DNA of 64,000 bases from Aspidapion aeneum. Lineage: Eukaryota; Arthropoda; Insecta; Coleoptera; Brentidae. This document shows, piece after piece, positions 1-9,362 of the stretch. Where the stretch lies: positions 64,639,379 to 64,703,378 of the forward strand of contig OY755046.1 in assembly GCA_963576565.1 (NCBI GenBank), read 5' to 3'. The translations under genes were made by a program, and so were the position numbers. How positions within the stretch are numbered: position 1 is the first letter of the stretch; every line of letters starts with the position of its first letter. The notes under the pieces are model-generated. The model was not told the origin of the DNA. It made no database searches and was given only the letters and a program-made list of their open reading frames with translations.

Positions 1-299
1 CCAACGTCTCCAGGTTACAATACACTTGTTCCATCGGTCGTTTTTCTGTCTGATATAATGACCGGTAAATTTCTATTTTAATTTTGCTACTTCTCCTCTT
101 ACATCCCTTACTTTTGTTTTATTTCTTATCCATTCATTCCTTTTTCTATCTGTTAACTTTACATGTAACATTTGTCTTTCCATTGATCTTTGGGCTTTTG
201 TTACCTTATCCATGTTTGATTTTGTAAGTGTCCAGTTCTGCGATCCATAGGTAAGTACAGGAAGGATACATTGGTTATACACTTTCGTTTTGAGGTACT
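1..299 (-). mobile_element. RTE/BovB-like LINE, 3' coding fragment
   Basis: The minus strand encodes YNQCILPVLTYGSQNWTLT, then AQRSMERQMLHVKLTDRKR and NEWIRNKTKVRDV, the region after the reverse transcriptase fingers and palm in RTE-clade (BovB-like) LINEs. The same sequence recurs at 25.9-26.2 kb on the plus strand and 53.44-53.78 kb on the minus strand. It is truncated by the window edge. Confidence 0.8.
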
Positions 300-420
300 G
301 ACGATTTTTTTATTTTTTAATATGTAGCTTATTGAACTATTATTTATACTGCTTATAAATTATTTATTGCTTAAATCGTAAGATTTTATAATATAAATCA
401 TGACAACACGTATGTCCTAC

Positions 421-573
421 CAGTAGCGTGCCGTGGATAAAAGGGCGGGGGGGGGGGGGGCACCATTTGTTTTTGCGTTAAATTTATTTTTTCAATTTTT
501 TTCTCAAAGGACGCCAGGGGCGCCAAGCGCAGAGAAGCGGGGGGGCGTTCGCCCCCTATACGACACGCCACTG
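421..573. mobile_element. hAT-like MITE (153 bp) with 8-bp target duplication
   Basis: The ends are CAGTAGCGTGCCG and its imperfect inverted partner CGACACGCCACTG. The element is flanked by a perfect 8-bp direct repeat, TGTCCTAC (413-420 and 574-581). An 8-bp duplication with CAGTGGCGTG-type ends is typical of hAT elements. Inside is a run of about 15 G and a second G/C-rich hairpin-like segment. It has no coding capacity. Confidence 0.75.
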
Positions 574-701
574 TGTCCTACATATTAGATGCTTCGACGG
601 CGATGTCTTCCACCCCAAACATATAAAAATAACGAGATGGATAAAGACTATCAGCTTTCGCAGCTTTTATTAAATTTAAAGACATTTTAATTTTATTTTA
701 G

Positions 702-812
702 ATGAAGCTCCCAAGCTTACATTTTGAGACGAACAAGCCCGATTTTGGAGACAAGCCGCAAATTTCCAACAAAACTTCAAATTCTATCAAGCCAGAAGCC
801 CCAAAATTTACT
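702..812 (+). CDS. Mlh1: Mlh1 exon (linker start)
   Basis: An acceptor (ttttattttag) precedes 702 and a donor (gtaagt) follows 812. The 37 codons read MKLPSLHFETNKPDFG and onward, ending KPEAPKFT. The two other frames hit stops, which fixes the frame. The segment is polar and Pro/Lys-rich and has no conserved motif of its own. It is assigned because it joins in phase 0 to the VRTD-bearing exon at 4160, as expected for the end of the N-terminal half and start of the linker. The in-frame ATG at 702 is internal, not a start. Confidence 0.75.
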
Positions 813-839
813 GTAAGTGATTTAAAATATCTTTCTAGT

Positions 840-945
840 CCCAAACTAGAGGTGACATTAAAGAACGAAAAATTATTTTAATAGAGTCTCTTGTGCTTAG
901 CCAGGACTCGAACCCACAACCTATGACTATGTAGTGCTTTTTTCT
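840..945 (-). repeat. Possible tRNA-derived SINE fragment
   Basis: On the minus strand GGTTCGAGTCC matches the RNA polymerase III B-box consensus and is followed by a C/T-rich tail and an AT-rich stretch. No convincing A box was found at the expected distance, so this is at most a truncated SINE or tRNA relic. It lies in the first visible Mlh1 intron. Confidence 0.35.
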
Positions 946-984
946 AAATTTAAAAAAAAACTAAAATTTTTTTGGAAAATAAGA

Positions 985-1184
985 ATAAACGTGCCTCTTT
1001 GAAGGTTCAAGTATGATTCTGTCCGACATCTTAACGGCAAATTTCGACTATAATCTTTAAAGAACAATCAATTCTCACCATGATTTTTTTCATTTCACTA
1101 AGATCGGTATAGTAATAAGGAAATTAATGCAGACAGGATTGGCAATGTATGAATGACCTCACCGATTTTACTAATTTATACCTC
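985..1184 (+). repeat. Dispersed repeat A, left part (split by Penelope)
   Basis: Motifs such as CAAGTATGATTCTGTC, a short ATCTTAAATTTT-like block, CAATCAATTCTCA and AAATGCAGACA-like sequence recur at 3550-3720 and 28050-28790. The Penelope element at 1185-3471 sits in it with a 14-bp target duplication, so repeat A is older. Noncoding; family unknown. Confidence 0.6.
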
Positions 1185-1361
1185 TTTGTTTGAAACTCGT
1201 AGACAATGATTGTGTAGAAATAAAATTTCGGACTTCCATTGTCTTTATTTATTTTAAAACACGACGTTTCGGTTAGTAAGTATCTCTAACCGTTATCAAG
1301 TGTAAACTAAACATTCTAGGTAGTAGTCTCTAGGCTACTACTTATACTACTTGGTGTGCAG

Positions 1362-2036
1362 TCAGGTGTGACGGCCCGCCCCCTTTTTAATCCTAAGACG
1401 CCTGTTTTCCTTAAGGAGTGGTTTCCATATGTTTGGTATGTCCGTGCTTGGTTGACTGAAAACTTCTTTATTCTGCATTATAAACGCAGCTTCAATAAAC
1501 TTTCGTTTTCGCCAATGCGACTCCTTATGTAAAACTTTAGCTTCTGACCACTGAATCCTGTGATCATTTGACCATGCATGATCTGCTAAACCGGATTTTT
1601 CAATATCCCCTAATTGGGTACTTTTTAGATGTTCATTTACTCTAACCTGAAGAGGGCGTTTCGTTTCACCTACATATGATTTACCACACTCACACGGGAT
1701 TTGGTAAATACATTCCTTATTATTTGAGGGATTGTCTGGTTTTGTTTTAGTTACAAAACTTCTTATCGTATTTCCCGAAGAAAAAACTGTTTTTATATTA
1801 TAGTGTTTAGCTATTCGTCTTATGTTTTCTGAAATCCCTTGAACATATGGAATGTTAACACCTAACGGATTATTATTTTGAGAATTTGGTACATTTAGTT
1901 TGTTTTTAATTTTAAATATCGTTGAGTTTATTAATTTCTCGGAATAACCATTCTGTTGTAAGTCCTTTTTAATGTTGTTAATTTCTGTGGTTAATTCTTC
2001 ATTATTACTACAAATATTTACGACTCTTAAATACAA
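1362..2036 (-). pseudogene. Penelope GIY-YIG endonuclease domain
   Basis: This 224-residue open stretch contains CIYQIPCECGKSYVGETKRP, the GIY-YIG core with SYVG in place of the canonical tyrosine pair, followed by EHLKSTQLGD, GLADHAWSNDH and the conserved-looking FIEAAFIMQN. It is the C-terminal endonuclease of the same element. A nearly identical fragment lies at 46820-47125. Confidence 0.85.
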
Positions 2037-2079
2037 ACTTCTTATAACTCCTTGTTTTGTTGCAACAGAATGATTAGAC

Positions 2080-2985
2080 TTAAAATATAGGTTTCCTATA
2101 TACAGTGGTTTGAATGTTTCTGTCTAATCGTTTGACAAGAACATCCAAAAAAGGTAAGGCCGAATCTTTTTCAATTTCCATGGTGCACTTGATTGTTGGT
2201 CGAATACCGTTTAAATGGTGTAGAAAATTTTGTAGTTCGTCATCATTATCCGGCCATATAATAAATGTGTCATCCATGTATCGTAGCCATAGTTTTGGTT
2301 TGACTCTTGCTGTGTTGATCGCATGGCCCTCGAACCACTCCATGTAGATGTTTGCTACCACTGGCGAAAGAGATGAACCCATTGGGAGTCCATCATTTTG
2401 CGCGTAAAACTTATCTTTCACTTGAAAGTAAGAGTTACGGAGACAGAGCTCCATAAGATCCATCACCCCCTCCACCGATAGCGCTGTTCTCTCGTGAAGT
2501 GTATCATCAGTTTGTAATTTGTTTTTAATGATACTGAGTGACTCATTTATTGGCACGTTGGTGTAGAGACTTTCTACATCAAAACTTACAAATCTATCGC
2601 CGGGATCTAATTCGATACCTTTTAAAACCTCCACAAAATGTTCCGAGTTTTTGACAAAAGATTCGGACTTACCCTGTAGTGGTTGAATTATGTCCAACAA
2701 AAACCTCGACAAAGAGCTGGTCGGTGAGTCCCTGGAGCTGGTAATTGGTCGCAGTGATATATCCTTCTTATGGATCTTTGGTAATCCATAAAAATGTGGT
2801 GCCTTACTGTGGTGTGGAGTCAGGCGGGATCTAACAGCGTCCGGGATATTTTCAGCATACTTCTTCAAAGTCCTGTAGATGCGTCCTTCTATGGTGGTGG
2901 TTGGGTCTTTGGGTAGTTGCTTGTAATCTTCTTTCTCCAGAACTTCTTGGATCTTTTTGTCGTAAGTCTCGACATCCATGATCAC
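2080..2985 (-). pseudogene. Penelope reverse transcriptase (frameshifted from its neighbours)
   Basis: This open stretch of 301 residues holds the RT palm: LYTNVPI (first Asp in SFDVES), the GLPMGSSLSPVVANIY block, and YMDD with both metal-binding aspartates. HLNGIRPTIKCTMEIEKDS and LPFLDVLVKR follow, as is usual for Penelope RTs. The catalytic residues are intact, but the upstream basic region and the downstream endonuclease are out of frame. Confidence 0.88.
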
Positions 2986-3471
2986 CGTTGCGTTTCCTTT
3001 GTCGGCCGGTAGAATCTTGATTGTCAGCCTGTAGGTTCTTGATTGCCCGTTGTTCTTGACTGGTGATGTTTATCTTTTGTTGCTTCTTTCTGTCCAACGT
3101 TGTTCTTACTTTATGGCGAAACTCATCAGCTTCGGGTTGAGGTAGACTAACGGTTTCTATTGCCGCAATAATTTCCAGTGTCGGTGTCTGTGCCGGTGCA
3201 ATGGCGAACTTAAGTCCCTTACTGAGTACCAATTCTTCGTTGGTGCTCAGAGTCCTTTTGGAGATGTTCACTATAGTGCTTGGTGTTGTTGAGTCTGTTC
3301 TATCTTGAGTACGTGTCTGTAGTTTCTTAAGTTTTTCTCGGTGAGTTGATCTTATCTTCTGTCGTTCTCTGTTGCACGTACTGTCAATTTTACTCAGTAT
3401 CGGTTCGTAGTCTTCCTCCCATGTGTGTCGTCTAATTTCGTCAAAACGCTCCTCCATGTCGGCGTTTATTT

Positions 3472-4080
3472 CTAATTTATACCTCGTTGTGCGAGGGAAA
3501 GATTCTATAAATTTAAAAACAAACTAAAACTTTTTCAGAAAATAACACGCCATTTTGAAGAATCAAGTATGATTCTGTCTTCCATCTTAAATTTTAAGAT
3601 GGCGATAATTTTGATCATGATCTTTAAAAACCAATCAATTCTCATCAGGATGTTTTTTATTTCATCAAAATCGCTTTAGTAGTAATGAATTTATAAGGAA
3701 ATAAATGCAGACATGATTGGCAAGGCTATCGTATATTATTTCAAACAATGGTTGAAACAAAAATATTTTTTTTAGAACCACCGAACCGATATTGCTGATT
3801 TGTACCTTGTTGTGCGTGGCAAGAATGCAGCTTTTTTACTGATTTAAAAAACAATTAAATCATGTTCGCAACACAAGAATAAACGAGCATCTTTGAAGGG
3901 TACAGTTTAATTTCATCCGCCATCTTGGATTTTGAGATTGGGGATAAAAAAATATATTTAGTCAAAACTCTGATTAATTATCTGCCAAGTGCAGTTTGTC
4001 CCATTAAAATCGATGGTATAGTTCAACAGTTATAATGAAAAGAAATTGTCCGGTTTTTTTTTGGCCTACCCGGTACACTA
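3472..4080 (+). repeat. Dispersed repeat A, right part
   Basis: It holds a tandem pair of related blocks: a CAAGTATGATTCTGTC block with GATCATGATCTTTAAAAA, then TGGTTGAAACAAAAATA with CCGAACCGAT, ending near GGCCTACCCGGTACA. The same order recurs at 28040-28098 and 28665-29105. It is noncoding intronic sequence directly before the Mlh1 exon at 4160. Confidence 0.65.
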
Positions 4081-4159
4081 ATGACAGCGAAGTTCAGCAA
4101 TGTAATCACCTGACGTGGCCTAACCCATAGTTGTAAATGGTCAGTAATTTTTATTACAG

Positions 4160-4596
4160 GTACGTACAGATGCTGGAATTCAAAAATTGGAGAAATTTTT
4201 TGGACCCTCGATGAAAAAAGATCAAGATTTAGAAAAAAACGCCATTAAAAAACGAAATTTAGATTCTTCTTTGACCGAAGAAGAACTAAAAAATAAAGAA
4301 ATTGAGTTTTTAAAACATCAAGATGATTTTGAAAACGACATGTTAGAAAAAACTACAAATATGGAAGTCATTGCTGATGATTCCATAGAAGATTCTCCAA
4401 AGAAACATAACAAAGAAGATAACCAAAACGCTAATCATATAAAAGATTCTTTAAAGACTGTTAAAAAACTAGAAGAAAACGAAAAACCCAGTGACAATAA
4501 TGCAGAAACTTCTTTTGAAAACTGTATATCATTATCCCAAGAAGAAAAAAGACAAGAAGCCCCGCTTAGTAAGCAGTTTTTGAAGAAAGTCACAAG
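4160..4596 (+). CDS. Mlh1: Mlh1 exon (disordered acidic/basic linker)
   Basis: Acceptor ttattacag at 4159, donor gtaatt after 4596; 145 codons plus two bases. It opens with VRTDAGIQKLEKFFGPS, matching the conserved VRTD...QKL block that starts the MLH1 linker in animals. The rest is Lys/Glu/Asp/Asn-rich with no hydrophobic core, as expected for the flexible tether between the ATPase and dimerisation domains. The piece IQKLEKFF resembles a PCNA-binding peptide. It ends in LSKQFLKKVTR, leading into the C-terminal domain. Confidence 0.93.
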
Positions 4597-4864
4597 GTAA
4601 TTGCGAAAATCCTTTTATATTTATGCTCTTTAGACCAGTACAAATATTTTTTAAAAATAGGAATAATAAATTAGACTCGATACGAGCTATTAGAATGAAA
4701 TTGGGTGTATAATGATTTTTCTTGGCTGTGATTATCTTCTCTTTTATTTCCAATAATTTTTATGCAGTTACTACTTTTTTCCATTCTTTAATCTTTTTCT
4801 TTCTTTCTATGTATGATATTGTTTTGTTTTTTTTTATAATTTTGTTTTATTTTATTTGTTACAG

Positions 4865-5095
4865 GGTTGAGACAAAGTTGACCAGCGTTTTGGAACTAAG
4901 AAAATCAGTAGAAGTGGACTGTCACAGAACTTTGAGGGAGACTTTTGCACAACACGTGTTTGTAGGACCTATTAGTACCAGTCAAGCTCTGATACAGTAT
5001 GGTACTCAGCTACTATTGTGTAACACTCAAACCATTCTAGAAGAGCTGTTTTACCAAATGGTTTTGTTCAATTTTGAGAATTTCGACTGTTATAG
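4865..5095 (+). CDS. Mlh1: Mlh1 exon (start of C-terminal dimerisation domain)
   Basis: Acceptor tttgttacag before 4865 and donor gtaaga after 5095. Joined in phase 2 it reads RVETKLTSVLELRKSVE, then a TLRETFAQHVFVGPIS block, QLLLCNTQTILEELFYQMV and FENFDCYR. This matches the opening strands and helices of the MLH1 C-terminal domain (TSVLELR, FVG, LFYQ, ANF). The domain mediates heterodimerisation with PMS proteins and holds the site that recruits partner nucleases. Confidence 0.96.
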
Positions 5096-5245
5096 GTAAG
5101 AAAAATCTCAGAAATTGCTTTTTTGTTAAAAGATGTTTCCAAAATGTCATGTTTATCTTTTTTGTCAAATTATTTATCTCTGTTTTTTCTAGGATGAAGG
5201 TTTATTTTTAATTCTTAACATTTCTTCAGTAATTTTGCAACCATC

Positions 5246-6215
5246 CAATACTTTATAAAAATCTATGTCGGTTTTCTACGTTGTCCGACGCCTATTCTCC
5301 ACCTCCTTCGATCCTGACAATCATCTTCTGTCAGATTCTTTTGACTCATTGATCTTTGGATTGACTGTTGCCATTCTAGTTTAGGACGTCCTCTTTTTCT
5401 GCGCCCTACTGGTTGTCATTCTAGGAACTGTTTTGGTAATCTTTCGTCGTTCATCCGTTGTACATGGCCGTACCATATCAATTGCCTTTTAGTGATGTCA
5501 TCCGTTATGCTTCCCTCGATTCCCATTCTTTCTTTTATGATCTCATTTCTTATGTGATCTAATCTAGATATTATCATTGATCTTCTTATTGCATCGATTT
5601 CGACACTTTCCATTTTTATTTTGTATTTTTCTGTTACGCGACAAGTCTCTATTCCATACAACAGCGTGCTTTTTACCATTGTTTCATATATGTTAAATTT
5701 TACATTCTTTCTTATCTCTCTGCTCCATAAAATACTGTTAAGACATCCAATAACCTTTTTTGCTTTTACTATTCTTTTTTCCAATTCTTTACAGTCTGTT
5801 CCTGTCTTATCAAATGTGACACCCAAGTATACATACTCATTGCATGAAGATATTGTTTGTCCATTGTCTAGTTCTAACCACTGGATTCGTTTCTAATACA
5901 TAAGTACTGTGTCTTGTCCACGTTCACTGTTAGTCCCCACTTTTGGTATTCTTCCGTTAACTTTCTCATCATATACTCCATGTCTTCTTTATCATTAGCT
6001 ACAATTACTTGGTCGTCAGCAAACTGTAGTGTGTATATAGTAAATCGGTCGTTAAGTTGTATTCCCATGCCGTGCACTTTACGTTTCCAGTTTTTTAGAG
6101 CCACTGCGATATATATTTTAAAAAGAGTTGGAGAGATACAACATCCCTGTCTTAAGCCTTTTGTTACCAGGAATTCTTTTGAAAGTCGAAATCTAATCCT
6201 ACATGCTAACAAAAA
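5246..6215 (-). mobile_element. LINE fragment (RT with FADDQ), 3' half
   Basis: The minus strand reads SKEFLVTKGLRQGCCISPTL, then LQFADDQVIVANDKEDMEYM (6212-5874), and in a second frame KTGTDCKELEKRIVKAKKVI, then TLLYGIETCRVTEKYKIKME and RQLIWYGHVQRMNDERLPKQ (5826-5416). These are the RT palm and C-terminal region of a non-LTR retrotransposon. The frame change near 5850 and missing 5' half mark it as dead. The same family occurs at 35.4-36.7 kb and 55.9-57.1 kb. It lies in a Mlh1 intron. Confidence 0.85.
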
Positions 6216-6554
6216 ACTGCTGATGATTTGAAAACTTTAATATATTTCTAAGCTCATATGCTACAGCGATTTTTTCCATAAAGTATTTAGAAAATTTATG
6301 TCACCTTTAAAAAACAGTTTAAAAAACTTTTTTGGTAAATTTTTAGACAAAACTAACTCACACCAATAAAAGGAGGGGTAAAATATTTTTACCTCCTTAA
6401 ATTCCATAACTATTGGATAAAGAATTTTCTTAGGCTTTTATTGGTAACAAAAAACACTACATTTTTTTATTAAAAAGTTCGTCGTGAGCTGAGAAATAAG
6501 TTGAAGTTTTTTGTTTTCTACTAAACCGGTTTTGATGATTCTTTTCTTTCAAAG

Positions 6555-6760
6555 ATTCGACGAACCCATGCCCATTAAAGAGCTGGCTTTAATGGGTCTA
6601 GAATTGGCCGAGACTGGATGGACTGAGGAGGATGGACCCAAAGAAGAGTTGGCAGAAAAAGTTTCTGAAAATTTGGTAGATAAGGCAGCTATGCTCAGAG
6701 AATATTTCTCCATTGACATTGACGAATCTGGGGGACTTAGGAGTCTACCCATTCTCTTAG
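6555..6760 (+). CDS. Mlh1: Mlh1 exon (C-terminal domain, TEEDGPKE block)
   Basis: Acceptor tttctttcaaag, donor gtaagaaa after 6760. It encodes RFDEPMPIKELALMGLELA, then TGWTEEDGPKEELAEKVSE, then AAMLREYFSIDIDE and LRSLPILL. The WTEEDGPKE and EYFSIDIDE segments are diagnostic of MLH1. A 7.2 kb TIR element begins only 25 bases after the exon, so the donor sits almost at the edge of an insertion. A 138-residue open frame runs through the donor into the element; the splice reading is preferred because the next MLH1 block follows in phase at 16464. Confidence 0.96.
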
Positions 6761-7078
6761 GTAAGAAAAAACGTGTTCTACTATACACGGTGTTTCACGA
6801 ACATCGAAACAGAGGCCTTTTTGGGTATTTAGAGTGCGATTTGGAGAAACGCTCGGACACTGAACTTGAAATTTTTGTAGCACGAACCCCCTTCGAGGGG
6901 TACACCTTACCCCTATATTTTGAATAGGGAAAGTGGGTCTACTGACACCTTGTTTTGAAGCTCTGTTAAATATCTTTACAACCGTGTAAAAATTTCAAAA
7001 ATCCATCGATTAGTTTTTGAGATATTTGCTTTCAAATTTTCAAATTTAACATGAAATGATAAAATAAAAATTAAATCC

Positions 7079-7578
7079 GAAAAATAATAAATTGGTAAAA
7101 AAAAATTTTTAAGTCACAAGCTTTTATAAAATGCACTAAAAATTAAAAAATAATTTTCTAACATTCTAATATTATCATAATAATAAAAGCGATGGCCGAC
7201 TGATGGAAATCTTGACGATGTTAGCACGATAAGATATCCGTATCAATTAAATATCACTATTTGCAAGAATCAATCTAGCAGAAAAATGCAGAGGTACCAA
7301 ACCCACCCAACCCGACCTAAGATACCCCAGCATTTCTCTGACATAGGTATGGCAATGGCATAACATTGCGGCACATCAAACATATCTTTGATGACCTGCT
7401 ATGTTGAATATTCTTTAAGTGTTTAGATCACAACTTTAGATTAACTTATGCTTTGATTTGCGGCCATCGCTTTTATTATTATGATAATATTAGAATGTTA
7501 GAAAATTAGTTTTTAATTTTTAGTGCATTTTATAAAAGCTTGTGACTTAAAAAAAAAAATTTTTACCAATTTATTTTC
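7079..7578. repeat. Nested 500 bp hairpin element
   Basis: About 118 bases at the left (AATAAATTGGTAAAAA ... AAAGCGATGGCCG) recur as the inverse complement at the right (CGGCCATCGCTTT ... TTTTTACCAATTTATT). Imperfect arms flank about 260 bases of loop. It looks like a MITE inserted in the subterminal part of the larger TIR element. Confidence 0.7.
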
Positions 7579-7699
7579 TACTTTTTAGTCTCAGCTATCT
7601 ACTTTATTAAATGAAAATATTTGTTCAATAACAGAACAGAAGAGTTTATTCTAGATTATCATGAAATCGCTGATCGTGAGTTGTTTGGAAACTCATTTT

Positions 7700-9362
7700 T
7701 CTATTGGGGGAAGGAGAGGGTGGGAGTAGAGGTAGAAATATATTTTTTGTTTGGGCTGTATTGCCATCGGACCTTTATGCATACACCAAATTTTATAAAA
7801 ATCAAGTGAAGTGTGTCAAAAACGCATTTTTTATGGAAGGGGGTGGGGGGTAGGGGTGGGAGGACATTTTTTCATTATTGTTGTATTGTCATCGGACCAC
7901 TATATGTATACCAAATTTCATCCAAATCGGATAATGGGAAGTGTCAAAAACGCATTTTTCTATAGATGGGGTGGGGGTAGGAGTGGTAGGATTTTTTTTT
8001 TCAATGTTGTATTGTCATCGGACCACTATGTGTGTACCAAATTTCATCCAAATCGGATAATGGGAAGGGTGTCAAAAATGCATTTTTATGGAAGGGGGTG
8101 GGGGTAGGGGTGGGAGAATATTTTTTTTAAATGTTGTATTGTCATCGGACCACTATGTGAATACCAAATTTCATCCAAATCGGATAATGGGAAGTGTGTC
8201 AAAAACTCATTTTTCTATGAAAGAGGGTGGGGGTAGGAGTGGGAGGATATTTTTTTCTTACTATTGTATTGTCATCGGATCACTATATGTATACCAAATT
8301 TCATCCAAATCGGATAACGGGATGTGTGTCAAAAACAAATTTTTCTATGGAAGGGGGTGGGGGTAGGGGTGGGAGGATATTTTTTTCTTATTGTTGTATT
8401 ATCATCGGACCACTATGTGTGTACCAAATTTCATCCAAATCGGATAATGGGAAGGGTGTCAAAAATGCATTTTTATGGAAAGGGGTGGGGGTAGGGGTCG
8501 GAGGATATTTTTTTTAAATGTTGTATTGTCATCGGACCACTATGTGAATACCAAATTTCATCCAAATCGGATGATGGGAAGTGTGTCAAAAACTCATTTT
8601 TCTATGAAAGAGGGTGGGAGTAGGAGTGGGAGGATATTTTTTTCTTACTATTGTATTGTCATCGGATCACTATATGTATACCAAATTTCATCCAAATCGG
8701 ATAACGGGATGTGTGTCAAAAACAAATTTTTCTATGGAAGGGGGTGGGGGTAGGGGTGGGAGGATATTTTTTTCTTATTGTTGTATTATCATCGGACCAC
8801 TATGTGTGTACCAAATTTCATCCAAATCGGATAATGGGAAGGGTGTCAAAAATGCATTTTTATGGAAGGGGGTGGGGGTAGGGGTGGGAGAATATTTTTT
8901 TTAAATGTTGTATTGTCATCGGACCACTATGTGAATACCAAATTTCATCCAAATCGGATAATGGGAAGTGTGTCAAAAACTCATTTTTCTATGAAAGAGG
9001 GTGGGGGTAGGAGTGGGAGGATATTTTTTTCTTACTATTGTATTGTCATCGGATCACTATATGTATACCAAATTTCATCCAAATCGGATAACGGGATGTG
9101 TGTCAAAAACAAATTTTTCTATGGAAGGGGGTAGGGGTGGGAGGATATTTTTTTCTTATTGTTATATTATCATCGGACCACTATCTGTATACCAAATTTT
9201 ATCCAAATCGGATAACGGGAAGTGTGACAAAAACACATTTTTCTATAGAAGGGGTGGGGGTAGGGATGGAAGGATATTGTTTTCTTAATGTTGTATTGTT
9301 TTGGGACCACTATGTGTGTACCAAATTTCATCCAAATCGGATAATGGGAAGTGTGTCAAAAA
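7700..9362 (+). repeat. Tandem array of ~129 bp monomers
   Basis: About 13 units each carry TACCAAATTTCATCCAAAT, then CGGATAATGGGAAG, GTGTCAAAAACGC and a G-rich GGGGGTGGGGGTAGGGGTGG block. Every third unit is most alike (8088, 8475 and 8862 are 387 apart, 3 x 129), so a trimeric higher-order period has spread. Overlapping reading frames here are artefacts of the 129-base (43-codon) period and are not genes. Confidence 0.9.

Larger units (their letters stand above)
1185..3471 (-). mobile_element. Penelope-like element, nearly full length, with 14-bp TSD
   Basis: Penelope-like retroelements carry a reverse transcriptase related to telomerase followed by a GIY-YIG endonuclease. Here the minus strand shows an N-terminal basic region (about 3457-2852), an RT (2985-2080) with GLPKIHK, FVSFDVESLYTNVPI, GLPMGSSLSP and the catalytic YMDDTF near 2270-2281, then a GIY-YIG domain (2036-1362) with CECGKSYVGETKRPLQVRVN. 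The three segments are in different frames, so at least two frameshifts separate them and this copy looks inactive. The 14-bp direct repeat CTAATTTATACCTC flanks it at 1171-1184 and 3472-3485. It is inserted in the Mlh1 intron. Confidence 0.92.

Noticed and set aside
890..935. Functional tRNA gene
   Set aside because: Only a B-box-like GGTTCGAGTCC is present; no cloverleaf or A box could be assembled.
6761..6927. Open continuation of the Mlh1 exon past 6760
   Set aside because: It reads into the TIR element; the donor at 6761 joins in phase to the conserved DNY...LATEVNW exon.
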